Shown: positions 24,186 to 36,004 of the stretch, piece after piece | Position numbering within the stretch: position 1 is the stretch's first letter | Layout of the letters: each line of letters opens with the position of its first letter | Assembly: GCA_903813345.2 (NCBI GenBank) | Contig: CAIIXF020000008.1 | Span: 29,330,005 to 29,390,004, forward strand | DNA: 60,000 nucleotides | Direction: 5' to 3' | Source of the DNA: Owenia fusiformis | Taxonomy: Eukaryota > Annelida > Polychaeta > Sabellida > Oweniidae | Made by a program: the position numbers and the translations under genes | The notes under the pieces: model-generated | What the model was told of the DNA's origin: nothing | Database searches by the model: none | What the model saw: the letters and a program-made list of their open reading frames with translations, nothing else

Positions 24186-24902
24186 GAACCAACTCTTTGC
24201 ATCCCCGATCTGATTTTCCAAGAGCCTTAGATAAGAAATTTGTTGTCCGGGTGTCCGCTACAATAACCAACTACTGCATAGTGTTCCTACATATATATGC
24301 TAAACATTTGGCTATGTTACATTTTTTCGGTAACAGGGACTTTCGCTTAGAAAATGAGGATTTAAGCAAGGATAAATTGACTTTACATGGGGACATGCAC
24401 TCTTGACTTAACATGGATAATCATCAGATTTCCAAGCCGTCAAAGTCAATTATTTATATTCATTTGTTGATCAAAGTACTCAATTTTTATTAAAATTAAT
24501 TGATATCATACTTAAAATGCAGTTATGTGGTAAAGACAAAAAGATATGTCCAAAAAGTTATTTTTAGAAGGCAACCTTGCGTGACTCCTTTTAGAGGCAA
24601 AATCACCTGTTACAATCAAAACGAAATATATTTTATTTATAAGGGAAGTCAGTTATTTTTTCGGAACATCTAAAGGACTATATATCAAGTTCAGGGGAAC
24701 TGTGAGCTAAATTATGAATTAAGTGATAAAAATTAACATAAAGGCAAGTTAATTTAATAGCCGCTCCGCTCCGCTCGTATATCCGCTCGTAAAGATGGAT
24801 TTCAATGAAAACAAACTTAGTGTGACGAAAACACGTTTATACAGGGCACAGATACGACTAGTACACACGGGCTATCTCGAATATGTTAAGTGTGTGTAAA
24901 AG
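24186..24902. other. Flank between satellite and first SCP gene
   Basis: Presumed promoter side of the SCP gene at 24903. Contains a short GCTCCGCTCCGCTCG repeat near 24765. I saw no clear core promoter. Confidence 0.4.
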
Positions 24903-27358
24903 ATGGCATATGCAACATCTCAATTTAAGTATAACTTGCAGATACTTAAGGAAAATAGCATAACGAGGAACATTCCTGATATCTGGTTAAGGAAGATTGC
25001 AACGATGACTCTTGCATGGGATGTGGACAATGATGGAATACTGTCGAAAGAAGATGTATTGATGGTCGGAAACCGAATTATTAAATCAGGTAGGGTTGGG
25101 TCTTTTCAAGTGATTTCCATTCTTAAGAAAAAGATACAGCATTTTTATCAGAACTTCTGGATCGGCCTTTGTATATGGCATTACGTCAAACCATGGGTGC
25201 ATCAGTAAAATACAAGTTATACTGCAGGATTCGGGGTAAATTATATATAGGCTAATTACTTGGGATGAACTGGAAACGAGGGAGGTTTCATAATTTTTTT
25301 CATAAATATTTCCTCCTATCATTGTGTCTCGTTTCCAAAGCCAGAGAATTGATTTGTAAATATCTCAGCAATGGCTAGATTGATTTCTAAGTTGTAATCA
25401 TATTTGCCAAAAATTAATTGTAACCTGAAAATCGTTAAAATAAAAAAATCTTACCAAATGCTCCTTTTTCATTCGCGCCCATTTTGATACGAGGCAAAAC
25501 CTCCCTTTTTTCAGTTCAAGTGGACGCCATTTTTGCTAAACACGTAAACTCTTGTTAAACTCATAAAACATTTGACAGATTTGATTCACATTTTACGTCT
25601 TGTAGAACAGGACTCTGGTTAAGAAGAATGCTGAATTCAAATTGGCCGCCATTTCTCCGGAAAATTATGATGGTTTTCTAAAAAACACAAATACCGGATA
25701 ATAATTCTTCATTGTCATAAGATCTAGTAAAGTCTGAGTCAATGCATTAGTAATGAGCATTTTTACTACAATTTGCAATCACAAGTGTTATCCACAAAAC
25801 AGCAATATGTTGCAAACGGACCAGGGGCGTAGCCAGCTTTCAGTGAGGGGGGGGGTGCGATTGACAAATAATCGGTTTCCAGTCAGGGGGTGCGATTGTG
25901 GCAACAAGCCAAAAAAGAAGATTTATTTTGAATTTTACAAAAATTGATGCTACGCCTATGGGGGCTATAGTTCATTTTAGTACTTTAGTATTTTAGTATT
26001 GATATGTTTCGAACATTTTTCAGCTTGTGTAGTTGGAATTGCATCGGATGCACTAATAAATGCATTTAGAGATATCGCAATTGCCTATGAAGCTGAACAG
26101 CAAGATATCCTTGAACAAACTTGGGATCAACAAGTATTAGATATGTGGTCAAACGCTGCAAAGTGTCCGGCAGTTATTGAAGCAAATAAAACATTCTATA
26201 GCAAGCTGTTTCGGGTAAGAACTAGTAGTAATCTAGTTCAACAAGTTAAACCTAGTCTGGGCCTTATTTCTTATCTGACATATCTTGTGGCCCGCCCTAG
26301 GTTTAACGTCCGTGCCTATTCGGCCCGTGATGCAAAATATTTAATAGTGGCCTAGGGCAGCGCATAGAATTTCATGCGCGTTTAATTTATAACTGATCGT
26401 GAGAATTTGCAACAAATAAAACTATGGCACGGAAGTTAAACCCATTCACGGCAACAATAACATTCATATTAATAAATGAAAGCCGTGGTATTGGGTTTAA
26501 CTTGTTGAACTAGTAGTAATCTTGCTGCGACCTGACCAATCATTTATTTTAGGCATTCAGATGCAATTCGCCTAAATCATGCTCGGTAATCTAAATGGAT
26601 CAGGTAGACAGGATCTGATATAATCAGCTGTAATGTTGTGATACAACCGAATGTTACAAAAAATTTGACGATAACTACAATTACAAGCGGAGGGAGATTT
26701 CCCAGACTTTAAACATACCAGCAAAGTCAGCTGATAGACATGAGACCTCACACGTGTCAACTGATAGAGTTTTGTAAACCTGTATTTATCTGATATAGTA
26801 TTTTTATAATACAAACCCCCAGTGGCTAATATAAAGATTTCGCAACGCACTTATAGCGTCTTTATAAATCGGGGGTAATCTTTTGAAATTTTGATTACAT
26901 TTTGTCCTAATCTGAGCTGTTGTCCGCCAGTCGAATGTCACGTGATAGTTCCAATGAAGACTTGTAGGACCATATACAGACTACTCATGAATAATTAATC
27001 AGTTAAAAAGAATTGCTTCTCCATGTTGGAGTGAATGACTTCGTGGGTGAGGAGTCTTTCACGAGTTGAGAAAAGCTACTTAGCGCAGATTGACGTTGCT
27101 CTTATATTCTCTTTATTGCAGGCTTTAGATTTAAACTCTGACGGTTTTATCAGTTTCTCCGAGTACATTCACTTCTGGACTGCTCTCGACCTGGATCCCA
27201 GTCTAGCAAGGATGCAGTTTGATTACATGGACGCGGACCATGATGGGAAGATTTCTGAGAAAGAATTCGTAGATGCAGCTATTGATTATGAGCACAATCA
27301 TACTGATGCTGATACGAAGAATCGTTTTTATGGACCATTGGTCGATATCAATGATTGA
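24903..27358 (+). CDS. Sarcoplasmic calcium-binding protein-like EF-hand protein A, three exons
   Basis: Exons 24903-25089, 26024-26214 and 27122-27358 join in phases 1 and 0 through GTAGGG/TTTCAG and GTAAGA/TTGCAG, giving 204 residues. DIWLRKIATM precedes a first EF loop DVDNDGILSKED. Exon 2 holds a helical region with no usable loop, as in Nereis SCP where EF2 is silent. Exon 3 has two canonical loops, DLNSDGFISFSE and DADHDGKISEKE, and ends NRFYGPLVDIND, close to the WGPLV end of annelid SCPs. Such proteins buffer cytosolic calcium in muscle and nerve of invertebrates. There is an N-terminal extension of roughly 20 residues relative to Nereis. A foldback begins about 50 bases after the stop. 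Confidence 0.9.
25822..25960. mobile_element. Possible short MITE in SCP-A intron 1
   Basis: CAGGGGCGTAGC at the left and GCTACGCCTATG at the right form a 12-base imperfect terminal inverted repeat typical of hAT-like MITE ends. No target duplication was found, so the call is tentative. Confidence 0.4.
26233..26513. mobile_element. 281-bp MITE with TAGTAAT target duplication in SCP-A intron 2
   Basis: Terminal inverted repeats CTAGTTCAACAAGTTAAACC and GGTTTAACTTGTTGAACTAG are perfect over 20 bases. TAGTAAT directly flanks both ends (26226-26232 and 26514-26520). Read as TAGTAATC it would be an 8-base hAT-type duplication. It sits 18 bases past the exon 2 donor. No coding capacity. Confidence 0.88.
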
Positions 27359-27406
27359 ATATATATGCCTTTTATATTGACACTCTAGATGTCATGACCT
27401 GACATA

Positions 27407-28108
27407 TCGGGTGTCCACAAAAAAGAGCCATTTTGACAAGTATTTTCTCGGCAACCGGTGACCCAAATTCACCGAAAATTTGTATCATTAGCAATGTATG
27501 AAAAATATGAAAAAGATTTAGTAAATGTAATGTGAGAACTAAGAAATTCAAGATAACATGTCAAAATATCCCATACCGTAGCAACGAAATAGATGGGCAA
27601 AAATATTTAAAGATTTTACTTGAAGCACTTTAGGGTATCTTCTGCTAGTGCTATAAATATGTATGTTAGAGATATATTATGTGTGTGTATGTCAAAATGA
27701 CCAATATCAAGTCACTTATTAATCCATTTCCAAGCAAAAGTACCTTTCCATATTTATTCTAACAATATCACCTCAAATGAATTTTGAGAAAGAATGGATT
27801 TTTGATATTTGGGAAAAATGAAACGAATTAATTAAACATGACACACAGACAGATGATTGGCAGATGTTATCACATGATAACTGGTACAAACACCGTGGAG
27901 GTCTCATCGCAGAGCTCTGGTATGGGAATTTTTGAAATACTATTCTGAATTTCTTAGTTCTCACAGAGTATTCACTTGATCTTTTCTATATTTTTACAGC
28001 TTACTAATGATACCCTGACGTTACGTTGTATAAATTTAAGGTAAATTTGGTCAATCAGTTTCCGAGAAAATGCTGATCAAAAAGGGGCTCATTTTTTGGA
28101 ACACCTGA
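27407..28108. mobile_element. ~700-bp foldback, Tc1/mariner-type ends
   Basis: The ends TCGGGTGTCC and GGAACACCTGA are inverted and flanked by TA. Left-arm blocks such as TTCTCGGCAACCGGTGACC-like and TAGCAATGTATGAAAAATAT reappear inverted at the right with moderate identity. It lies just beyond the SCP-A stop and probably within the transcript's 3' UTR region. Confidence 0.7.
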
Positions 28109-28817
28109 TATAAGTCATAATAAATTGAATATTATCCAAAATATATTTTTTAGCAAACCGAAATTGTTTGTATTTTCAGCCCAAATGATCATATTAAAAG
28201 CAAGTTTTCCCTCTAATAATTTACCCCAGATCCACCCTTTCTACACGTCGGTAGTTCCCTTCAATAAGTTTATATCATTACATTCTAAGAAATTTAGCAC
28301 TTGTATAATCAAATTGAGCGATCAACTTTTCCAAAAGTTCCCCAATTTAAAAATAAATTCGGCTCAAATGATTCTTTGTGGCCTATATGTTTTTCATTGA
28401 ATTCCAAAGTTATTTTATTCATTAAATCCTATAAATATGGTTGTCCAAATCACCCGCTACACAATACATGTGTGGGCACATGAGAAATATACATTAGTAT
28501 CGGTTTACGAAAAAAGCAGAACACCGACTAGTCAATCTCCAAAGTTAGGTCACGTGAAGATAAATAGATGCAAAATTGAATGAGGAAAAACAAAAATCTA
28601 ATCCAATGACTACAGTACCTTTACAAGGTTTGTAATGTCATATTATAAGTCAATGTCTCAGTTGTTAGAAGACCATTTTCATTTTGGTTAGTCCCTTTGG
28701 ATCATATTGAGGAAATGCACATTTCATTACGATGTTAAGAATGAAAAACAACTCTAAAGATTGATAAAATCAAGTTTTTGAAGATCAATACGTAATGTTT
28801 GACTTCTCAGTTGTTAA
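28109..28817. other. Intergenic spacer, nothing supported
   Basis: AT-rich sequence with short open frames only. No repeat boundary or family similarity was recognised. Confidence 0.4.
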
Positions 28818-29496
28818 TGGCCTAGTCACATAGCCCGGCCGATGCATCGGTAGAGCTCGGTGGATTTTTTTGGTGCCACCGAGCTCTCCTCATCGGAAGC
28901 AGAGCTCGGTGACGTGAACGGACTCCGTCCGGACATCTTCAGGCGACCGACCGAACACCGGCCGGTGACCGTACGGAGTCTGTCTCAAAATGGTAGTTTT
29001 TTTCTGCCGATGTGGCAGCAACTACTGGCCGGAGGTCGGCCGGACATAGGAAGGAATACGGCCTGTACCCGAGCAGGTAACAGGACACCGTGCGATCGCC
29101 GGCCGGGTTGTTAACGGGCTTTGAACAGTGACCGGCCGATGCTCTGTCCCACACCGGCCGGAGCTCGGTCGGAGCTCGGCCGCTGTCCGTTAAAAAACCT
29201 CGTCCTCTGGTTGTCTCAGATGCACGGGACACCGGCCGATACTCGGCCGTGCACCGGCCGACGTGTTTTCCGATGTGGTTACGATGGGGCTGCGATGACA
29301 TGATGAGGGAGCTCGGTGAGAGCCCGATGAAATTTAACTCCGAAGTTAAAATTTCACCGAGCTACCACCGATGCGGTTTTAAGCAACAAACGCCATGGAT
29401 GTCCGGCCGGTGTCCCGCCGGTGTTCGGCCGAGTTCGGTGAAAATTGCATCGCTGGCTCATCGTAACCTCATCGGCCGGGCTATGTGACTAGGCCA
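28818..29496. mobile_element. GC-rich non-autonomous DNA element with TAA target duplication
   Basis: 27-base perfect terminal inverted repeats begin TGGCCTAGTCACATAGC, with TAA directly flanking both ends (28815-28817 and 29497-29499), a PIF/Harbinger-like duplication. The interior is strikingly GC-rich against its surroundings, with about a dozen GGCCG cores (ACCGGCCG, CTCGGCCG) and repeated GAGCTCGGTG blocks in both orientations. Overlapping open frames on both strands follow from base composition and show no protein family. Confidence 0.78.
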
Positions 29497-29818
29497 TAAA
29501 CGTCAATCCGGTAAAAGCCACATTCAATATGACAAAATAGGTGTGCTTAAATTGTTAGTCACTTCTGGTCCTGACTAGATAACGCATGTAACATTATGTC
29601 GTGTTCAGCGTTCTTTCCTCTAACAAATCATTTTCATAATAAATAGGTATTTTTCATTAAAAATAGGCCTACTTTGAATTTCAGTAAACAATTAAAAAGG
29701 ATAGATTCCCGTATAAATGATAGGTTATCAGGCCAGGAAGTGTTGATTGCCTTGCGTTAATATAAAAGTCGTCGTCTACACAATTTCCTCTAACCCTGTT
29801 TTGAGGCCACATCTGTAC

Positions 29819-29969
29819 CTGCAGAAAACACAGACAGCTCGTCGTCAGTGGGGGCGGTCTTTTCGTAAACCCCATAGGCATGGGTGGCCCATGTCTGTGC
29901 ACGTGATGTACTGAATATGATTGAGACGGTTAAGAAAGTATATTGGCAGATCAGTCGGACATGTTTCAT
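29819..29969 (-). CDS. Candidate first exon of an unidentified secreted protein
   Basis: ATG at 29969 opens MKHVRLICQYTFLTVSIIFS and then TSRAQTWATHAYGVYEKTAP, resembling a signal peptide followed by a hydrophilic mature start. It ends phase 1 at TCTGCAG before GTACAG. Base composition is more GC-rich than the flanks. I could not find the next exon on the minus strand, so it may be an isolated chance frame or the start of a gene whose remainder I missed. Confidence 0.35.
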
Positions 29970-30523
29970 GCAATTTTGGACAGATCTTCTTTCTTTGTTT
30001 CTGCCTTTAAAATATGCATCTTCATTCACATTGATCTTGACATCAGGACAAAAGTTACATACACGTATTATTGTAGTATATACTGCTTTAAATCGCAGTT
30101 AACGATATTCTATAAGTAACAAATTATGCCTGACACTAATTGTAAGTTAGAACTTCAACATGAATTAGACACATGTATATTAACGTAGGTATTCTCATTT
30201 CTTCAAAAACAAGTTCTATATAAAGGATTGCATATTTGTCAAGTTAAAAACACAATTATCAAAGAAAAGATTCAAATCAAGTGGTTCGTAAATATACTTA
30301 TTTCTCTATATATATATATTGTATTGACCTTAAATTACACCTTTTCAAAAAAGCAAAAATGTTTTGAAAAAATACATATTTCTCACGCAGACCGAGCTTT
30401 CAATCACGAGTTTTGGCTTTCAAATAGACTGCGAAATAAAAAAAAACGTCATTTTGGAATTCAAGTAATTTGTAATTTGTTTGGGGTAAAGGAAATATAG
30501 TCAAGCTACATCTCCACATCTTA
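29970..30523. other. Intergenic spacer, nothing supported
   Basis: AT-rich with short frames only. Confidence 0.4.
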
Positions 30524-31143
30524 CTAGTCAGTATTAAGCGAAGGTAACGCCCGTCACCTACGCATCAAAAATGGCGGACGGGAAGTGTCGATTTCGATAT
30601 TTTTTAGTTTTCATAAAATTAAACAACTTTATAGTTGACGCACTAAACCCGACTTATATGACATGGAAACTCTGGGGTATGATCATCTGTTCATATACCA
30701 TGCATGGGCGCAACAGTTCAAGGATATCTTCCACCGCTTCAGGGAAGGTAACTGGGATTTTGGTTTAACAGATGATAGCTTAAAGGTAACTGATATGCTG
30801 TGATGCGGTGATGTTATGAGAGTTTATAATGGTGAGCTAAGATGTCTCGTTGTCGTATATTGAAAACTAACATGACCATTACCGTATCTTACATTTCCAG
30901 TTACCTTCCCTTAAGCGGTAGAAGACATCCTTGAACTGTGGCGCCCACGCATGATATATGAACAAATTATCATATTCCATAGTTCCCATGTCATATGAGT
31001 CGGATTTGGTTCAAATATCAAAGCATTACGTCAACTATAAAGTAGTTTAAGATGAAAACTAAGAAATATCAAAACCGACACTTCCCATCCGCCATCTTTG
31101 ATGCGAAGGTGACGGCCGTTACCTTCGGATGATACTAACCAGT
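30524..31143. mobile_element. ~620-bp foldback element
   Basis: The left end carries GCGAAGGTAACGCCCGTCACC, then ATCAAAAATGGCGGACGGGA. The right end carries the inverse GATGCGAAGGTGACGGCCGT with TTCCCATCCGCCATC. Arms extend inward about 240 bases (CAGTTCAAGGATATCTTCC-like block and its inverse). No coding potential is supported. Confidence 0.75.
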
Positions 31144-31343
31144 GACACATCCCTTTTCATTATAAGTTATTTTGTCACAGCTTATGAAGTTAAAAATGCA
31201 AACATACAGAAGCTTTAACACATACACGTTGGCCTATGGAGAAAATGTTGCCAACCTTTTGGAGGAGAGTGTATGTGTGACGAATGGCATATTTCTATAT
31301 AAGATACAGTATATTGCAAACTGTGGTTCATTGTTTGTGAAAC

Positions 31344-34300
31344 ATGGCATTCTTATTCCGCCGCGAGTATAATTTGAAGACACCCTGGGAGAGTGAAAAG
31401 ACGAAGGATATTCCAGATATCTGGTTAAGAAAAGTGGCAACGATGGTTTTAACGTTGGATGTGAACAAAGATGGAAATGCATCAACGAAAGATATCGTTG
31501 AGGTCGCACTTCGCATGATTCAATCAGGTATGATCAGGTTTATTATTTTTTGTTCAAGAAACAACCGTGTACAACATGTCCCCACCAATGGGCAATTTTG
31601 TCACACGTATCAGAAGAGACACGATTTTAGGACGGAAAATCTAAAATAACCGCCTTAAACATTTAGCCGGAATGCTAAAAAATCAGTTGAGAGAATTGCA
31701 ATTTGAGTAAAAAATACGTAAAATGTTCACATATTTCCTACTTTGCGAAATCACCTTTTATGCCAAAAATGCAACCGTGAATTGCATAAGCATAAATGTC
31801 GATGAATACGATCACTTTCTTAAATTCACAGTTCAGAGCAGATTATGCATCGTTTTTCTATTTACGAAAAACGCAATATTCATTTTTTAAAACTCGCTCT
31901 AAATTGGGAAATCAGGTTGGGTTGAATTATATTACACAATCGAAAGAAATGTCGATACTTTTCACTCTAATTGAAATGTAATGAAATATTTTCAGCTGGT
32001 ATATCCGGAATTGCATCAGATGTACTAATAAATGGATTTCAAGACATGGTATATGCCTATGAAGCTGAACAGAAAGATATCTGGGCTCAAACTTGGGATC
32101 AACAGGTGTTAAACATGTGGTCAAATCATGCAAAATGCCCGGCAGTTATCGAAGCAAATAAGACATTCTATAGAAAATTATTTCAGGTAAGACCTAATTT
32201 AATCCCGTAGAATAAGTTTTAAATCAAAAGTTGAGTACACACGATGGAAATTGTGGCGCAATGCAGTTTAAATGCGACTTATTATTAAAACTATAATAAA
32301 ACGTACTTTAATTGCGTTACATCACGATTTCCACAATATGAAAAGTGAAATTTGAATTGTAAATGCATGCTTTAAAGTTTAAATATAAAAATACTGGGAA
32401 TTATATTAAAAGTAAATGTAATACTATTACGACGACAAAATGCCGAACTTACTTACTTTGCCGAACTTATTCAAACTAGGTTCAATCTAAGAAATGCAAT
32501 ATGCCATTGCAATTAACAATAACAATGACGGAATATATCACTTATCCCACGTAATGTACTCGTATTACTTGTGCTAGATACACATACTGGAATTTATCAC
32601 TTTTTGAAAAGCAAACCATTACCAAAACTATGGTTACCCCTTAATATTGGAGGCACATGAAAAATGTTTTTTACCCCCATAAATCTATTTTAACAGATTT
32701 TCATGATTATTTCACATTTTTCTATATTAAGCGTAAACAGGATGGTGAATTTTCTTCATATTTCTTACAATATATCTTACCATAACTCATTTTATTATGC
32801 ACCTCATTAAAATACTCAAATCTGATTGGTTCTTAGTTGCTTGTAATTTGGCAATACTCTGCTCTTTTCTGAAAACTGCCGGATATTTTTTTAATATCTG
32901 ACCCTTTCGAGAAAAAGGGTCGGATATTTTTTTCAATGTTTTTGCAACATTCCCACTTCAAAGTTTTATTTCTTAATAACTGGAGTACTACTTAAAGCTT
33001 ACATCTGAAACTGGCGGAAAATAGAAGAAAAAATGCACTTAATCAATCACAATTACCCTTATCATTCAAAAGTTACATATAATTCTGCAAGAACGTCTCG
33101 AATAAATAAAAATTAAATTCCCGGGGCAAATATTTTCGTCCAGTGTAGCGAATAAACTGGCCGGAAGTCGTCTGAGTTTTGAAAGAAAGAATAAATAAAT
33201 GTCAAAATAATGTTAACTAAACTCATAGATCCCGGCCAGATTATTTTGAGGTAGGATCAGTAGCTCAATAAATATTCCTCAAGATGAGACACATGGACAC
33301 CTCAGAAAATTTCAAATTTTAAAATGACGATTCTGGAGCCATTTCTGAAAAATATGAGACAAATCATACCTCATTCGAAGGGTCTTGTTATTCTTTACCT
33401 TTTTTATCACCAATGACCGTTATTCAAGCAATACTGCGTTGATAAGAGGCCAAAACAGTGATATTTTATCACCGGACTCTTGTCTGTCCAAATCTGAATG
33501 GTGCTCCCGTGGTTCCAGAAATGTGACGAGATCAGTACAATGATATTTAGACACACAAGAGTCCGGATTTCGTGAAAAATATTTGCCGTATTAAAAGTCA
33601 AATAACTGCATCCATAGGTTATTTACTCGAACCGAACAAGTAGAAATAGAAAGATGAAGATCTCAGCTATAAAATAAGTGCAAAATCTGTCACGGGGAAG
33701 CAGGTAACATTTTGTATAAGGACCGTTTTGAAAGGTGGTCACTTTTTTTTGAAATTTTCCAATTTAGTCACGCATCTTCTGTATTATTCTTTGAGCCTAT
33801 GAGATCCTACTACAAAACGATCTGGCCAATATCTGTGACTAAACTGTAAGTACTCCACTTAACTTTGATTGGGAGGTGCATAATAAAACAAATACTGGAT
33901 GATCAGGAGCTGGATATGGCCAGAATACCTATCCTCGAAAAAATATTGGGCTCGGCTGCCGCCTCGCCCAATATTTTTTCTCGAATAGGTATTCTGCCAT
34001 ATCCAGCTCCTGATCATCCAGTATTTGTTTAATATCGCGCCGCTTATTTGAAATGAATCATAAAATGAAATTTTCAAACTGAAAAAAAGCTAATCGTAGG
34101 ATCATTAGTTATTTTTGTGTTTTGGAACGGAGTGGTCGTAAGATGATAATCCATTTTGCAACTGTAGCTGGCAATTGTGGGTCAATCACAAAGACTTAGT
34201 CCACAAGAGGTTTAGGTCTAATTCATGTGAATATCTGTATTCGTTACTTTGAATTTGAAAAACATGCGTGTTTTATACTTAGAATTTTGTTAAATTACGT

Positions 34301-36004
34301 ACTTACACGTCGCATGAAACTGGGGACAAATAGCGTAACATTTTGGCCTCAAAATACCAAAACAAAACAATGGGCAATATGGGGCGCAAATAGCGCCAAA
34401 TATTTTGAATTTTGAAAAACGGTCAGGAAATCCACTTGAGGCGTTAGTAAAACTTGTATGTATGGAATTTGTGGTAAAAAATCGAAGCGTTACATTTTTT
34501 CAAGTCTCAATAATCAGCTCTTATTTTAATATTATTTGTAAAATCAACAAATCGGTTATTGTTTTGTAAATCTCGCCAGGACAATATTGAGCAGTTAATT
34601 TATTTGAAATCAGACCTACATTAGAAGGTCAAATAAAGGTAAAGGTATTGCTTGTCCCCTTCGCCTTCGAAACCTTACACAATTTAGAAAGTCATATCTT
34701 CGATTATTTTGGAGATTAGGACTTTATTAGGGCCGTAGCCAGGAAGTTTTGAGAGGTTTTAAAAGAAAATGGACATTTCGGTCTCCCAGTCACAACCTGT
34801 TTTCAAATATACAGATCCGTAGACACGATTTTCAAGTTGGTTTCTAGTTTTAGCGGAAATTTTGGCCAATGCATTATCTCCAGGAAAAGTACTCATAGAA
34901 ATAATAAAAGGAAATATGCAAACACCTAAAAAAATGAAACATGATGTTGTCTTGATTTTCATCCATTTCCCACCTGTTTTCAATGCTTGATGCACCAATA
35001 TGGGAAACATGGAAAATATTGTTACCACTTTATCCCAAATGAATGCATTTTCCCTTTTGAGAGGTAAACACTTTAAACCATTTGTGGGTTTGTAGAAAAT
35101 AGACATGACAAGGAATGATATGAGCACAAAATATTCTAAAACTAAATAATTATTACCAGGGGTACTTTGACTACTACTTGCTAAATACACGGGCTTTCAA
35201 GAGTCTTGACTCCTTTTAATCCTAAAAAACATAAAATTAAAGCTTGGGAAATTAGGATGTATGCTTTTTAAACAAGTTTATTTCGAACTTTTTTTCTAAG
35301 TATAGTTAGTTTATATTCAGATTCGCTCTGCGTGACAAAACTTTTTTTATAACATTGAATTTCAATTTGTAAAGAAATGATTTGAAAAGGGTTAAAGAAT
35401 TGCACATATATACAAAAAATAGCACGAGTCATTTAATTTGGATCTTTTTTTGACAATTATGTTCTTTAATTGACCACTTAAGTTCATAAATTTTGTTTGA
35501 TGGATTGAGGTCTCCACAATACATGTACTGTACATTCACATTGGAGTTCTAGCGCATTATTTGTGTCAGACATCATTTGATAGTTATAGACTTTCGAATT
35601 AAACCAGTTATACTAAAGTAGTGACCTGTCGATATATTCTTTAACGTCTAAGTCATATATTTGAGAGTTAAAGCTAATATATAAAATATAAACGGCAACG
35701 TATGCGTATAAATCGCCCATACTCTTGGGTACAAATTGACCCTATTCCTATATTCTCTTTATTGCAGGCTTTGGATTTCAATTCTGATGGTTTAATCAGT
35801 TTCTCCGAGTACATCCACTTCTGGAGTGCTCTCGACCTGGAACCCAGTCTAGCAAGGATGCAGTTTGATTACATGGACGCAGACCATGATGGAGAGATTA
35901 CAGAGAAGGAATTTGTAGATGCAGCTATTGATTATGAGCACAATCATACTGATGCTGATACGAAGAATCGTTTTTATGGACCATTGGTCGAGTTTCATGA
36001 TTGA
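31344..36004 (+). CDS. Sarcoplasmic calcium-binding protein-like EF-hand protein B, three exons (proximal last exon)
   Basis: Exons 31344-31527, 31996-32186 and 35768-36004 have the same phases and nearly the same exon lengths as gene A, giving 203 residues. The first EF loop is DVNKDGNASTKD, with Asn and Ala where a glycine-hydrophobic pair is usual after position 6, so it may bind calcium weakly. Exon 2 lacks an EF loop. Exon 3 has DFNSDGLISFSE and DADHDGEITEKE and ends FYGPLVEFHD. ATTAAA lies at 36019-36024, just after the stop. A second intact exon 3 lies at 39465-39701, so two alternative C-termini are possible. Gene B is a tandem paralogue of gene A. Confidence 0.88.
31575..31690 (+). 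repeat. Partial copy of the pearl-like repeat in SCP-B intron 1
   Basis: ATGTCCCCACCAATGGGCAA, then ACGATTTTAGGACGGAAAAT, match the left end and core of the 4174-5643 element. Truncated, with no microsatellite. Confidence 0.65.
32792..34032. mobile_element. Insertion private to duplication copy 1
   Basis: Absent at the matching point of copy 2 (near 37700). It contains TTTATTATGCACCTC near its left end with the inverse GAGGTGCATAATAAA near 33872, a short hairpin around 32880-32940, and at 33886-34030 a near-perfect hairpin beginning AAACAAATACTGGATGATCA. Either nested elements inserted here or copy 2 lost them. Confidence 0.7.
33886..34030. repeat. 145-bp near-perfect hairpin
   Basis: AAATACTGGATGATCAGGAG on the left pairs with CTCCTGATCATCCAGTATTT on the right. 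The stem is about 60 bases with a short GC-rich loop (GGCTCGGCTGCCGCC). Confidence 0.85.

Noticed and set aside
28860-29488. Several overlapping frames of 60-120 codons on both strands
   Set aside because: They follow from the GC-rich composition of the transposon; opposite strands are equally open and no domain is visible.
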